Positions 52,681-63,933 of a stretch of DNA of 64,000 nt are shown here, one piece after another. The position numbers and the translations under genes are program-made. The DNA lies in NCBI RefSeq assembly GCF_019578655.1, contig NC_063262.1, positions 5,029,582 through 5,093,581 on the forward strand. Reading direction: 5' to 3'. This DNA is from Ricinus communis (taxonomy: Eukaryota; Streptophyta; Magnoliopsida; Malpighiales; Euphorbiaceae). Below the pieces are notes generated by a model. That model worked only from the letters and a program-made list of their open reading frames with translations, was not told the origin of the DNA and searched no databases. The stretch's first letter is position 1. Each line of letters opens with the position of its first letter.

Positions 52681-55267
52681 CTTCTCCTTCCTCCTCCAGA
52701 GATCGGCGCTTAGCTCCCCACCGATCATTCTCTCTCTACAATCTTCGTATCTCTCTCTCTAAAAATCTGGTAACCTAATGCCTCTCCTTTCGCCCTCTAC
52801 TTTCTCTATTTAAAATATAGATCAATTGCATCTCTATAAACTTATATTTCACTAATTTGTTATGTTCTATTTCCTGTTTCGTTACTTTTTTTTTTTTTTT
52901 TTGCGTTGAATTCTCCTTTCTAGCAATTTTATTTTGTGCGTGCGCCTCGTTGATTAGTTGTTTTACTGTAACTTTCGACATGGAATATTTTGTCTAAATC
53001 AATTGAACAATAGAGATTTTTTTCTTTGGGGGGGGTAAAAGTCTTATTTTATGCATTTGAGTTTTGTTTTTTTATGTATAATACTTAATGCATTACTATT
53101 CTATTTAAAATAGTTTTTATCTCATAAAGTGAAATAATTAGTGATGCTGATCTAATAGTTTATAGTTGATAGGATAATTATGAGTACCAGTTAGTAGTGG
53201 ATGCAGGTTTTAGCTTAAGCAAATCCGATGAATCTTTTAATAGTGATAGTTATAGATACTAGCAGCAGTGAACACGGATTTGTTTAAAATCTTTCGAATG
53301 TGGAGGCAAGTTCTATTGAAATGGGCTTCTTATATGTTTGCTTTGGGAAAGGACTGCATTTTTCTTTCTATTAAGTGGTCATTTTTTTTAGTCTGTTGGA
53401 GATGAGCATTGAATTTTGTTATCTTATTTATGGAGTCAGCAAGCATCTGAGACATTAATTATTCTCTTCAAAGAAGTGTCAAGGTTAGGAAAGAAGAACT
53501 TATTTAATTGTTTCAGATTTCTCTGTCCTGGGGGTTTGTATAATCACATCTAATTTGAAATTTTACTTACTAACCAATTGTTGATTGTTCAATTTTTTGG
53601 AATAGTGTTTGGAGTTTTTTTTTTTTTATTTTAATTTTGTGGAGTTAGTAAGGACGCGAGATATTTAATTATTCTATTTGAATAGTTAGTGCATTTAAAG
53701 TTAAAGAAAAACTGTAGAATCTTTAATGTATTCCAAATTTGTGTCTTCGGATCTGCATTTCAAATCTAATCTGGGATGGGCTGGAATTCTGTTAAATGGC
53801 CAAGTTTATACATAGACCACTTAAATGCCCCATTTTGTGAAACAGAAATGTTATGGGAGGGAATTTTAAGAATGAAATTACTTTTGTCGTATATATCTCA
53901 CTGAAACTTAATAGATATGAGCCATAGTCATGTTATGGGAGGGAATTTTAAGAATGAAATTACTTTTTCCGTATATATCTCACTGAAATTTAATAGATAT
54001 GAGCGATAGTCACATGCCCTGTCATGTGGCTTAGTCACAATTGAATTTTCATTAGTATTTATACTCGGTTATTCTGGTTAGCTTTCTGGATATTGATATG
54101 CAATCTCCAAGGATTTTTGAGGTGAAATCAACCAGTTCAATTTTATGCTACTTGGAATGCATACTCTTTATATTTTTGTTATTGCCTTTTGCCTCTCTGG
54201 TGATTAGCATCTTTAGGCGTAATATTACTCAAGATCTCGTTCTTTTATCTTTTATTCTTTTCTTCTTTGTTGATGCATGTAGCTAGGCTGCTAGAGACAC
54301 ATCCTGAACTGTGCAGATACTGAATATAATTCTTCTACTTTTAAAGGGGAAAGGTAGTAGAAGACTTGCTCAGAATTTCAGTAAAAAAAAAAAAGGAAGT
54401 ATGCAAGCATGTTGAAGGAGAAAAGAATTGCTAAACATTCAATATTTGAAAATTGCCTATGAGGCTACTATGCTTGCTCGACTTTCAGATTTTGTATGTT
54501 GTAATTTGGGATCAATGGACCTGAACATTTGGCCCCTGACGTTAACCATCCTATGTTTATGTCAAGAAATTGCTTTAATGCTTGTATATCAAGTTGTTTG
54601 GTATTCATATTTGATTCTTGTCTGCGACTTATCAGTCACATGGCAGCTACAGGATCTGGGTAGGGCATTTTTACTTTTTCCTTCTCATTTATCTCTATAA
54701 AAACCCAATATTTTGTTGCTTTCTTTGTTTTCATTAAATCCTGGAAGTTAGATACATCACAGTGCTGAAGAAATGCTTTTATGTTGTAGAGCCCTAGCAT
54801 TATTCCACTCGTTTGAAGAATTTGTCACAAGACTAGTGCATTCTTGCAAGCTTTATGTTACGCAATGTGTAGGAAGATGCTTTTGCCTGAGGGGTGTCAA
54901 CCTTAGTTGCGTTGTATGATGAAACAGGATGCCTCTTTTTTTCTCCTGCCTTTTCTATAATGTGATGCATATAATTGCAGCTGGATTTTTTTTTTTTTTT
55001 TGATATCTCTTGTCCATCATTTGTTTCCATTTTCAATTGCTTCTCTTTTTATCTTTCTCTAGTAGCTAAAGTTAGTCATAAGCCCTTTCTCACACTATTG
55101 ACCTTGTTGCATGGTTCAGACCATATATTTCCAGCTATCGAGTTTTATCTTGTGCATGATGGTGGACTTAGAATTGATGAAAGTTCGCCTTCTAATGACT
55201 TTATGCAGGTGCTTGCTTATTTGATTTCTTGTCTCAAACCATTGACAAAGTGAATAGAAGAGTGAGC
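52681..55267 (+). promoter_or_regulatory. RMD5 5' UTR with a 2.4-kb leader intron
   Basis: A CT-rich leader (about 52680-52769, with TCTCTCTCT runs) ends at a good donor (ATCTG before GTAACC). A T-rich intron follows to TTATGCAG at 55201-55208, and the second leader segment 55209-55267 precedes the ATG. A long T-rich leader intron is common in broadly expressed plant genes. An 82-bp tandem duplication lies inside. No conserved coding exon was found in the intron. Confidence 0.6.
53849..54012. repeat. 82-bp tandem duplication in the RMD5 leader intron
   Basis: TGTTATGGGAGGGAATTTTA begins at 53849 and again at 53931. The two 82-bp units differ at about four positions. It is a recent local duplication without visible function. 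Confidence 0.9.
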
Positions 55268-56422
55268 ATGGATCTGAATCCCATTAAGGATGCATTTGAT
55301 CGTGTTGCAAAGAAGCAAAAGCTATCCAGTTCTAAAGCTCAAGAAGTGATTGACCAGATCATGCAAGAAATTGAGAAGGCACAGGAAATCATACGGTCTG
55401 GATATGATAGCTCTGAATTTGATTGTAAATTGGTTATCAGTGAACTTAATAAAAGGCTGCAAGAAATTTCTCCTCTTAGTCAGCTGGAAAGTACACAGAA
55501 GGAACTCAATGTAGCCCTGAGCAAATACCCGAAGCAGCTCGAGAAATCCTTCAACCCAGATATATCCAAGGCTTACAGGAACATAAACTTTGATATCCAC
55601 ACTGTCAACCAGATAATTGCAGGCCATTTCTACCGGCAGGGCCTGTTTAGTATTGGTGATTGCTTCATCAATGAGGCCAAGGAGCCAGAATCTACTGCTG
55701 CTATGAGATCCCCTTTTTCAGAAATGTATATAATATTAGAAGCTATGAAAGATCGAAATCTAGAACCTGCTTTGAAGTGGGCTGCTGCCAATTCTGATAA
55801 GCTCAAAGAAAGTGGTTCGGATCTTCAGCTGAAACTTCATCGGTTGCAGTTTGTGGAAATACTGCAAAATGGCAGCAGAAGCGATGCTCTCACATATGTC
55901 AGAACTCATATTACTCCTTTTGCTTCTAGTAGTTTTGGTGAAATTCAGAAGCTCATGGCTTGTCTCCTGTATGCTGGAAAGCTTGATCGCTCCCCATATG
56001 CTGAATTACTGTCTGCCGCCAATTGGAACATAGTGGCTGAGGAGCTAACCAGACAATTCTGCAATCTTCTGGGGCAGTCATTTGAGAGCCCATTGAGTGT
56101 GACAATAGCTGCAGGGTTTCAAGGTTTACCACCTCTTTTGAAGTTTATGACCCTGATGGCTGGAAAGAAACAGGAGTGGCAGACAATGAAGCAGCCAGTG
56201 CCAGTGGAGCTGAACAGAGAGTTTCAGTTCCATTCCATCTTTGTATGCCCAGTATCTAAGGAGCAATCGACTGATGAGAACCCGCCAATGTTGATGTCTT
56301 GTGGCCATGTGCTGTGCAAGCAATCTATCAATAAGATGTCAAAGAACAGCACCAAAACTTTTAAGTGCCCCTACTGTCCATCTGATATTGATGCTACACA
56401 GTGTAGGCAGCTACATTTCTGA
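55268..56422 (+). CDS. RMD5: RMD5/GID2-type RING subunit of the GID/CTLH E3 ubiquitin ligase
   Basis: Catalytic RING subunit of the GID/CTLH ubiquitin ligase; in yeast this complex degrades gluconeogenic enzymes, including PEPCK and FBPase, after glucose return. The CDS is a single exon of 384 aa, a normal length for plant homologues. The start at 55268 (MDLNPIKDAFDRVAKKQKLS) is the first ATG of the frame and matches the family N-terminus. Domains in order: N-terminal coiled region (about 1-100), LisH (about 112-144, HFYRQGLFSIGDCFI), CTLH (about 150-207), CRA (about 208-300) and the divergent Gid-type RING at 327-370 (CPVSKEQ, MSCGHVLC, CPYC), where several zinc ligands are non-canonical as usual in this family. 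It ends ATQCRQLHF. No lesion. It lies about 26 kb from the PEPCK gene; the yeast ligase-substrate link is notable but the proximity may be chance. Confidence 0.92.
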   Translation: MDLNPIKDAFDRVAKKQKLSSSKAQEVIDQIMQEIEKAQEIIRSGYDSSEFDCKLVISELNKRLQEISPLSQLESTQKELNVALSKYPKQLEKSFNPDISKAYRNINFDIHTVNQIIAGHFYRQGLFSIGDCFINEAKEPESTAAMRSPFSEMYIILEAMKDRNLEPALKWAAANSDKLKESGSDLQLKLHRLQFVEILQNGSRSDALTYVRTHITPFASSSFGEIQKLMACLLYAGKLDRSPYAELLSAANWNIVAEELTRQFCNLLGQSFESPLSVTIAAGFQGLPPLLKFMTLMAGKKQEWQTMKQPVPVELNREFQFHSIFVCPVSKEQSTDENPPMLMSCGHVLCKQSINKMSKNSTKTFKCPYCPSDIDATQCRQLHF

Positions 56423-58029
56423 TATGTGTTTATATGTACATTGAGTCGTATCAAACTCTTTCCTACTCTTCCTTTAAATTGTATGAAAAGGTGTAGAAAC
56501 TGGTGGTGATGTGTTCTGGAGCCAAGGATATGGTGGTACTGGCAAACCTGAACTGTTGTGTAATGTTTCTTGATGCATTTGTTGTAAATAGATATTCTTT
56601 CCAGATTTATGTTGTTAATGATAATGCTACTTCCAGGATGCTTTGGAACATAGTTTTGGGGTGGGACATGAAAATGCAATCAGTAACAAAACCCCACTTA
56701 TGTCAAGCTGGCAGGACAATGCAATGTGATAGCTGTGGGGTATGATCTTTAGCAAGATAGGGGCCCAACTCCATTCAGTGATTATTGGGCCTCGAGCTTT
56801 TAGTAGGTCCAAACTGACAAAAGAAAAGGAAGAGTTTCTGCCATCCAAGTTCACTGGTGCCAACTTAAAAGTATTTATCGGTACTCCTCTCCTTTTTAAC
56901 TTGTATTAATTGCATGTCTTAAACATATTTTCCCATTACTATCTCCGAAAATATTGCTTGCAATTAAAGTGAAAGGAGATAACATTCATTATAGATATCA
57001 GCTTTTAAGGAGGAAGCAAGAAAGCGCACAGGGCGAGGGAGACACTCAAAGACATGTATTGGCAGAAATTTATGAATCTGAAAAATATTGCCTGTAGTTG
57101 TACAAATGCATGGTTTGTACCTTGTGATACTGCGACATACATAGAAATTTGCAGGTGAGAGATGCTGACTTTATTGGGATTTGGATTATTTACAATGGTG
57201 TGCTATGTAATGTTTTACATCCACCATTTCTTTTCTTTTTCAAAAAAGAAGGTTGCACCATAAAGGCAGTGCATGCACACTACACTATAAAAACTCATCA
57301 CTGCCATTAAAAAACTTTAAAAGTGTGCGCAATTTAAGGACAACATCAATTCTCCCAAGAGTGCAATATAAAGAGCTCACAGAAACACCTTTTTTATGCT
57401 CAAGTTAATGTCACCTCCTTTTCTTATCATCCTTATTCACGCAGTTTCAGGCCTTCTTGTAAAGGCTTCTACTTTTCTTTTCAAAAAAAAAAAAAAAAAA
57501 GCTTCTACTTTTACCCCTATTTCTTCTTTTCTTTAGATTTACACACAAAAGGGTCCTATAGAATTGGAAAGATGTTGGAAGTTACTTCTTGATAGGGTGG
57601 CCATGGTTTTTCTTCTCCAAAGTTAGAAATATATTGAAAGAAAAAGCAATACAAAAGGAAGAGCACCTTAGCTAATTGCATGGCCAGCAAACGGAAAAAC
57701 CCAACAAGCCGTACGATGAGCTAAGAAATTAAAGTTTCTTACTTATAAACACATAGCCAATGGAAATAAAGGACATAGTCAGTACATCGAAAGATATTTA
57801 TTATATCATAAGAAGGGACCTGCACTTTCCAAGCTATGTCAACGAAACAAACATTCTCCCACCCTCTGCTAACAGCCTAAGGCATACCATCTCATAGAGC
57901 TAAGGTTTCCAAGATAAGAAGAGTGGTAATAGAACAACTGCTCCATTGATTGACCACTTGACCTTGAAGGTTAGAGGCCACAAGGCCAATACTCCCACTA
58001 TGAGAATGATTGTTACTGGTAGAGATAAA
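56423..58029. other. RMD5 3' UTR and intergenic DNA
   Basis: The 3' UTR probably extends several hundred bases beyond 56422. The remainder has no convincing gene. Short frames here are shadows or chance. A small poly(A) insertion is listed separately. Confidence 0.5.
57465..57512. repeat. A18 tract flanked by 12-bp direct repeats
   Basis: GCTTCTACTTTT occurs at 57465-57476 and 57501-57512. Between them lie CTTTTC and 18 A. This is the geometry of a target-primed retroinsertion consisting almost only of a poly(A) tail. Replication slippage is the alternative. Confidence 0.55.
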
Positions 58030-59253
58030 GAGAATAGAGCAGCTTTGATTTCATCAGAAGTGACATTCTAAATAAGAGCCTCATTCATATATGTAGTGAT
58101 CTTTGGATTCAGACCTGTAAAAGCAAAATCCAACTTTTGAGTATCGCTAAAAGTATAAAACTTAGTAAAATAGCTAATAGCTATCTTAATGATATGCTTT
58201 TGATTCGAGAACCAGCAACTATCTTCATCTTCTAACCCCTAGATATTGTTCTTAGCCCTTCTTTGAATTGTTTTGGTACGTAAAAGGGTTACGTTATTAT
58301 CTCCTAAAGCAAGCTAGTCTTGTTTAGATTTTTGACCTAAAAAATTCCTCCTTAGCAAATTCCTTCTGAAGTTGACTCTCTATATAATATGATCTTCTGA
58401 GTATCTACCCTATTAGAAGACACCTTAACCCTGTTAAGTTCTTTAGAGATTACTTCTATGTTGATCCTACATATTTCAAGTTTCTCCTCCATTTAATCGG
58501 TTCATGTCAGTAATCCTTACGCTTAGCATAAAACTTGAACATATCAAATCCAGAGTACTCTTTATTTCAAGAGAAAGACATATAATCTCCTTGACTTTCA
58601 AATTATTACACCATCTCTTATCATATCGAAAGAAGTGCTTAGAATTAGAATGTGAAGTTTAGGAGGATTAGTCTATGACCAAAACTAACATCTTCTAGGT
58701 GAGTACAAAAGCATTCTAATGATCAAAACTCCATTGATTAAAAGTTAAAATTCTATAAAATAGCCTGAGATAATTCACCCATTTCATCTTTTATCGCACG
58801 TAAAGGGAGGGCCAGTAAATCTTAAATCAATCAGGCCTAGATCATTAAGCAAACTCAAAAGTACTCTCATGCTTGTATGGTAAAAGGTAATCCACCCATC
58901 AAAATAAAATTAAAATCACTCATAAAAACAAAAGAAGAGTTAATATTGTTGTAATGCTCGGTCAAATACTGGAACTGAGAGCTTTTAATATTATAAATAA
59001 AACTACCATAACAAGAAACAAAGTTCCAGACACCCATACTAGGGCTAGAGATTTTACAACACAAAATGGGATCACGAATAAAAGTAATAGAGATAAGAAT
59101 ACCATCAATCCATGCCAAAAGCTAGATCCGTAGCCAAACCCTATAGGTCAACAATATATTACTTTTCTTATTCTTGGTCTTCCTAAGAAAAATAACATTT
59201 GAGTAATAAGAATTACGAATCCTTTTCAGATATTGGATTGTCAGGGGTCTTCC
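58030..59253 (-). pseudogene. L1-type LINE ORF2 remnant (endonuclease to start of RT)
   Basis: On the minus strand from 59253: PLTIQYLKRI, then the endonuclease region with WIDGILISITFIRDPILCCK, GVWNFVSCYGSF and SSFVFMSDFNFIL (the GDFN box with Gly replaced by Ser). Beyond many stops come a linker resembling FAKEEFFRSK, TKTIQRRAKN and ISYFTKFYTF, and a stretch like PKITTYMNEAL and TSDEIKAALFSL, typical of the region just before the LINE reverse transcriptase. More than ten stops and frame changes show it is old. The RT core with its YADD box is not seen. Confidence 0.75.
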
Positions 59254-59542
59254 TGTTAGAAGTAATGGATGATGAAATTTTTTTTATTTCAAGTTATTCC
59301 TCTCAAGTTTATCCTAGGGTGTTATCTGTTTCTGTTAATAATTGTCCTATGTTTTAGGATATGCATTGAACTTATTCCTATGCAACTACCTCATGATCGT
59401 TAGGTCTGTTAGAAACGTGAGGAGTGCTTAGTGTAGTGCTGCATTGTTGCAGCAGCTTCTGTTTCGCATTTGTAAGGCTATTAAATAGCCAAACTTTATC
59501 AATTCAATATGTGGTTGTCATTCTATATTTCTTTATTCAATA
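59254..59542 (+). repeat. 5' LTR of copia-3
   Basis: Starts TGTTAGAAGTAATGG and ends TTCAATA, where the usual terminal CA has become TA. It contains the palindrome GGCTATTAAATAGCC near its R/U5 side. Confidence 0.93.
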
Positions 59543-59546
59543 TTTT

Positions 59547-59558
59547 TGGTATCAGAGC
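59547..59558 (+). other. primer-binding site of copia-3
   Basis: TGGTATCAGAGC, complementary to initiator Met-tRNA, lies 4 bases after the 5' LTR. Confidence 0.9.
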
Positions 59559-59611
59559 TACATCAGCCTAATATAAGTGCAATACAGAAATCTGAGAGGA
59601 GAGAAGCAAAA

Positions 59612-62600
59612 ATGGCAGAGAGCAGCAACACAAACACTAAATTTGTGCAACCTGCGATTCCAAAATTTGATGGGTACTATGAGCATTGGGCTAAGCTCAT
59701 GGAGAACTTCTTGCGAGCTAAGGAGTATTGGAATCTAATCGAGGTGGGAATTGAAGCTATTCCAGAAGGAACAAAAGGAGATGGCAAGAAGATGAGGGCA
59801 ATGGAAGAACAACTCATAAAGGACAGGAAGATCAAGAACTATCTCTATTAAGTTATCGATAGAGAAATTATGGAAACAATTCTGAATGACGATACGTCAA
59901 AACAGATTTGGGATTCCATGAAGCAGAAATTCAAAGGATCAACAAGAGTGAAATGTGCTCAATTGCAGGCCCTGCACACTGAATATGAGACTATTAAGAT
60001 GAAAGAAGGCGAATCGATCAATGCTTATTTTGGAAGAATTCTATCCGTTGCAAAACGGATGAAAGCATGTGGAGAGTCAATCCAGGAAAGAGAAATAGCA
60101 TGCAAGATAATGAGGTCACTCACCTCAAAGTTCAACTATATCGTATGTTCAATTGAGGAATCAAACAATATCGACACTCACAATTGATGAGCTTCAGAGC
60201 AGTCTGCTCATTCATGAGCAAAGGATGAAAATTTTTATGGAGGAAAAACACACACTTAAGGTCTCACATGATGATAGAAGTGATCGAGGACGAGGGAGAG
60301 GAGTGTTTCGAGGAGGAAGGAGTTGAGGTACAGGGAGAATTTCATACGGCTCAAGCAAGGCAATGCTGGAATGCTACAAATGTCATAAATTAGGACATTT
60401 TCAGCATGAATGTCTTAGTTTGGAAAGAAGGGCCAACTATGCCGAAATAGAAGAAGAAGATGAGATGCTGCTCATGGCTCATGTTGACTCCATAGAAGCT
60501 AGCAAAGAAGGAACTTGGTACCTAGACTCGGGGTGCTCAAACCACATGACTGAAAACAAGGGATGGTTTGACAAGCTTGATGAAAAATTCAAGCATTCTA
60601 TGAAGCTTGGCAATGACTACAGAATGGCAGTGCTTGGGAAAGGTAACATTAAAATTGAGGTAGAAGGAATGGCTCGCACCATTGAAGATGTATATTATGT
60701 TCCAGATTTGAAGAACAATCTCTTAAGCATGGGGCAACTACAGGAAAGGGGAATGGTCATTATCATTAAGCATGGTGTCTGTAAAGTCTATCACTGACAC
60801 CATGGATGTATCATTATGAGCAGAATGACTACCAACAAAATGCTTGTGGTGGTAGCCAACATAGTCATTAATGCAGCAGCATGTTACAACATTGAAGCTG
60901 AAAATCTGGGAGACTTGTGGCACAAAAGACTGGGGCATTTGAGTTCTCAAGGCATGAAACAAATGATGCAGAAAGATATGGTTAGAGGCATTCCAAAGTT
61001 CGTCACATCAAGTGACATATGTGATAGCTGCATGAAGGGAAAACAACACAGAAAGATCATACCAAAAAGGAGCAAATGGAGAGCAAGCAAGCCTCTTCAA
61101 CTCATCCACTCTGATATTTATGGACCAATCTCTCCCAAATCTCGCAGCAACAAAAGGTATATCTTGACTTTCATTGATGATTTTAGTAGAAAGTTATGGA
61201 TTTATATATTGAATATGAAGAGTGAAGCCTTCACTACATTCAAATGTTTTAAATCATAAGTTGAGAAAGAGAAAGGAATGGGCATTGGTGGATTAAGAAC
61301 AGATAGGGGATGTGAATTCACTTTAACTGAATTCGTAGAGTACTGTAGAACACATGGAATCAAAAGATAGCTTACCACAGCATACATTCCACATCAAAAC
61401 GGGGTAGCTGAATGAAAGAATCGTTCAATACTTAACATGGTGAGATGAATTGTAGAGGAGAAAAAGATGCCAAAGGCTTTCTGGCCAGATGCAGCTAAAT
61501 AGACTTGCTATATGCTGAATAGATGTCCAACATCAGCACTGAAAAATAAGACACCTGAAGAATGCTAGAGTGGATCAAAGCCAAATGTAGAATACTTTAA
61601 AGTATTTAGATGCATAGGATATGTTCATGTACCAGAAGCTCAGAGACTAAAGCTGGATGCAAGGAGTAGAAAATATGTGCTCATTGGATACAGTGATGAA
61701 TCCAAATGGTACAAAATGTATGATCCAGCAGAAAGAAAAGTGCTAGTCAGTAAGGATGTGGTATTTGAGGAGAAGAGTTGCTGGAATTGGGGAGAAAGTG
61801 AATTAGACAGTAGAGAGGAGGCACTAGGTTGGGGAGAAGCAGAAGATGATACTTGTAGTTCGAGTGAAGATAAAGAGGAAATAAAAGTGAACACAAGTTT
61901 CAACAATTCACTATCATCTGAAGAAGAACAAGTTACAAAAGTACCGGAAACGCTTCCACTTACCACCAGAAGAATCACAAGAGCACCAAGCTAAATACAA
62001 GACTATGTCAGTGGTGAAGGACTTTTAGAGGAAGAAGAGGTACAAAATTTTATTTTCTTTACAACCCATGATAATCCAATTTATTTTGAAGATGCTGTAA
62101 AGAACAAAAATTGGAGAGATGCCATGGATGCAGAAATAGGAGCCATTGTCAAGAACAACATTTGGGAGCTAGTTAAAGCACCAAAAGAAGCTAAAATCAT
62201 TGGAGTAAAGTGGATCTTTCGTACCAAGCTTAATGAAAATGGAAATGTTGACAAGTGCAAAGCAAGACTAGTTACAAAAGGTTATGCACAGGAGAAGAGG
62301 ATTAACTACAATGAAGTTTTTGCTCCAGTAGCTCGTTGGGATACAATTAGAACAGTAATTGCTCTAGCTGCCAGAAATGGATAGATGTTTTACCAACTGG
62401 ACGTGAAAAGTACATTTCTACATGGAGAACTCACTGAAGATGTCTACATTGCACAACCACAAGAATATGTTGCTAAAGGAGAAGAAGATAAAGTGTACAA
62501 ACTGAAAAAGATATTGTATAGTCTCAAACAAGCACCAAGGGCATGGTTTAGCAAAATAGAAGGTTACTTCATCAAGCATGGGTTCAATCAAAGCTGTCAT

Positions 62601-63604
62601 GAACATACATTGTTTGTGAAGAAAGAAACACTTGATAAAATTCTCATTGTAAGTCCCTATGTTGATGATCTTGTGTTTATTAGTAATGATGATAATATGT
62701 TAAGATGTTTTAAAGATTCCATGAAGAAGGAGTTTGAAATGACAGATTTGGAGGAGATGAAATATTTTCTGGGGGTAGAAGTAAATCAAGGTGCAGAAGG
62801 AATACATATTTGCAAAGAAAATATGCTAAAGATATTCTGGCTAGATTTGGTATGGCTGAGTGCAATGGTGTAAAGAATCCTATGGTTCCAGGCAACAAAC
62901 TGTCAAAACAGGAAGAAGGGAGAGAAGCAGACTCTACTTTGTTTAAGCAAATGGTGGGCAGTCTTATGTACATCACAGCTACAAGGCCTGACTTGATGTA
63001 TAGTGTGTGTTTGATTAACAAGTTTATGTCTAAACCTATGGAGATCCATATGCTTGTAGCAAAGAGGATATTGAGGTATATAAGGCACACGACCAAGCTG
63101 GGAATTTTCTACAATAAGGGAAGCAAGAATGAGCTCACTGCCTACATTGATAGTGATTATGTAGGGGACAACATAGATTTTAAAAGTACTTCTAGCTACA
63201 CTTGTATGATGAGTGGTGGAACAGTAGCTTGGATGTCCAAGAAACAACCCATTGTTACACTCTCAAGCACTGAGGCAGAATATGTTACAGCTGCAACTTG
63301 TGCATGTCAATGTGTGTGGATGCGAGCTATCTTAAAGCAAATTGGAGAAGATGAGAACAAGCCAATTACAGTTCTATGTGATAATTCTTCAACCATTAAG
63401 CTTGCCAAAAATCCAGTGTTTCATGGAAGGACTAAACACATTGGTGTTAGGTATCATTTCCCGAGAGATCTTGTTAAGGATGGAGTGGTGTTAATGATTC
63501 ATTGTGGAACTGATGAGCAAATTGCAGACATCATGACCAAGCCATTGCGACTGGAAGTGTTTGAAAGACTCAGGACAACACTTGGAGTTTTTCCTTTAAA
63601 CTAA
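59612..63604 (+). pseudogene. copia-3 gag-pol polyprotein, degenerate
   Basis: The gag begins at ATG 59612, with TAA at 59849-59851 and a frameshift near 60175. The RGRGRG basic patch precedes TGA 60324-60326. The zinc knuckle CYKCHKLGHFQHEC is at about 60372-60413 and the protease LDSGCSNHMT from about 60523. In the integrase all three catalytic residues are kept: Asp 61113-61115, Asp 61302-61304 and Glu 61410-61412 with 35-residue spacing. The codon after the Glu is TGA (61413-61415), consistent with CGA decay. Further stops lie at about 61259, 61369, 61445, 61498, 61566, 61993 and 62383. The RT YVDD is intact (62658-62669). A frameshift near 62815 precedes RNase H, which ends at 63604. At least ten lesions make it inactive. 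Confidence 0.93.
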
Positions 63605-63632
63605 AATTTGGCTACTACCCAAATTTTGGTTT

Positions 63633-63642
63633 AAGGGAGGGA
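63633..63642 (+). other. polypurine tract of copia-3
   Basis: AAGGGAGGGA lies immediately before the TGTTAAAAG start of the 3' LTR. Confidence 0.85.
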
Positions 63643-63933
63643 TTGTTAAAAGTAATGAATGATGACAATTTTTTTTATTTCAAGTTATTCCTCTCAGGTT
63701 TATCCTAGGGTGTTATCTGTTTCTGTTAATAATTGTCTTATGTTTTAGGATATGCATTCGACCTATTCCTATGCAACTACCTCATGATCTTTAGGTCTGT
63801 TAGAGACATGATGAGTGCTTAGTGTAGTGATGCATTGTTGCAGCAGCTTCTGTTTCGCATTTGTAAGGCTATTTAATAGCCAAACTTTATCAATTCAATG
63901 TGTGGTTGTCATTTTATATTTCTTTATTCAACA
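63643..63933 (+). repeat. 3' LTR of copia-3
   Basis: Starts TGTTAAAAGTAATGAATG and ends TTCAACA, followed by the CTTCC duplication. Confidence 0.93.

Larger units (their letters stand above)
59254..63933 (+). mobile_element. full-length Ty1/copia element (copia-3) with CTTCC target-site duplication
   Basis: LTRs at 59254-59542 and 63643-63933 flank a gag-pol region in + orientation. CTTCC precedes the 5' LTR (59249-59253) and follows the 3' LTR (63934-63938). The LTRs differ at about 16 of 290 positions plus a small indel (about 5-6%), so this insertion is older than copia-2. Its motif wording (LDSGCSNHM, RTDRGCEF) places it in a different copia lineage from copia-1 and copia-2. It interrupts a LINE. 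Confidence 0.96.

Noticed and set aside
54428..54700. 90-codon frame in the RMD5 leader intron
   Set aside because: No similarity I recognise, low-complexity hydrophobic composition, and inside an intron with good borders.
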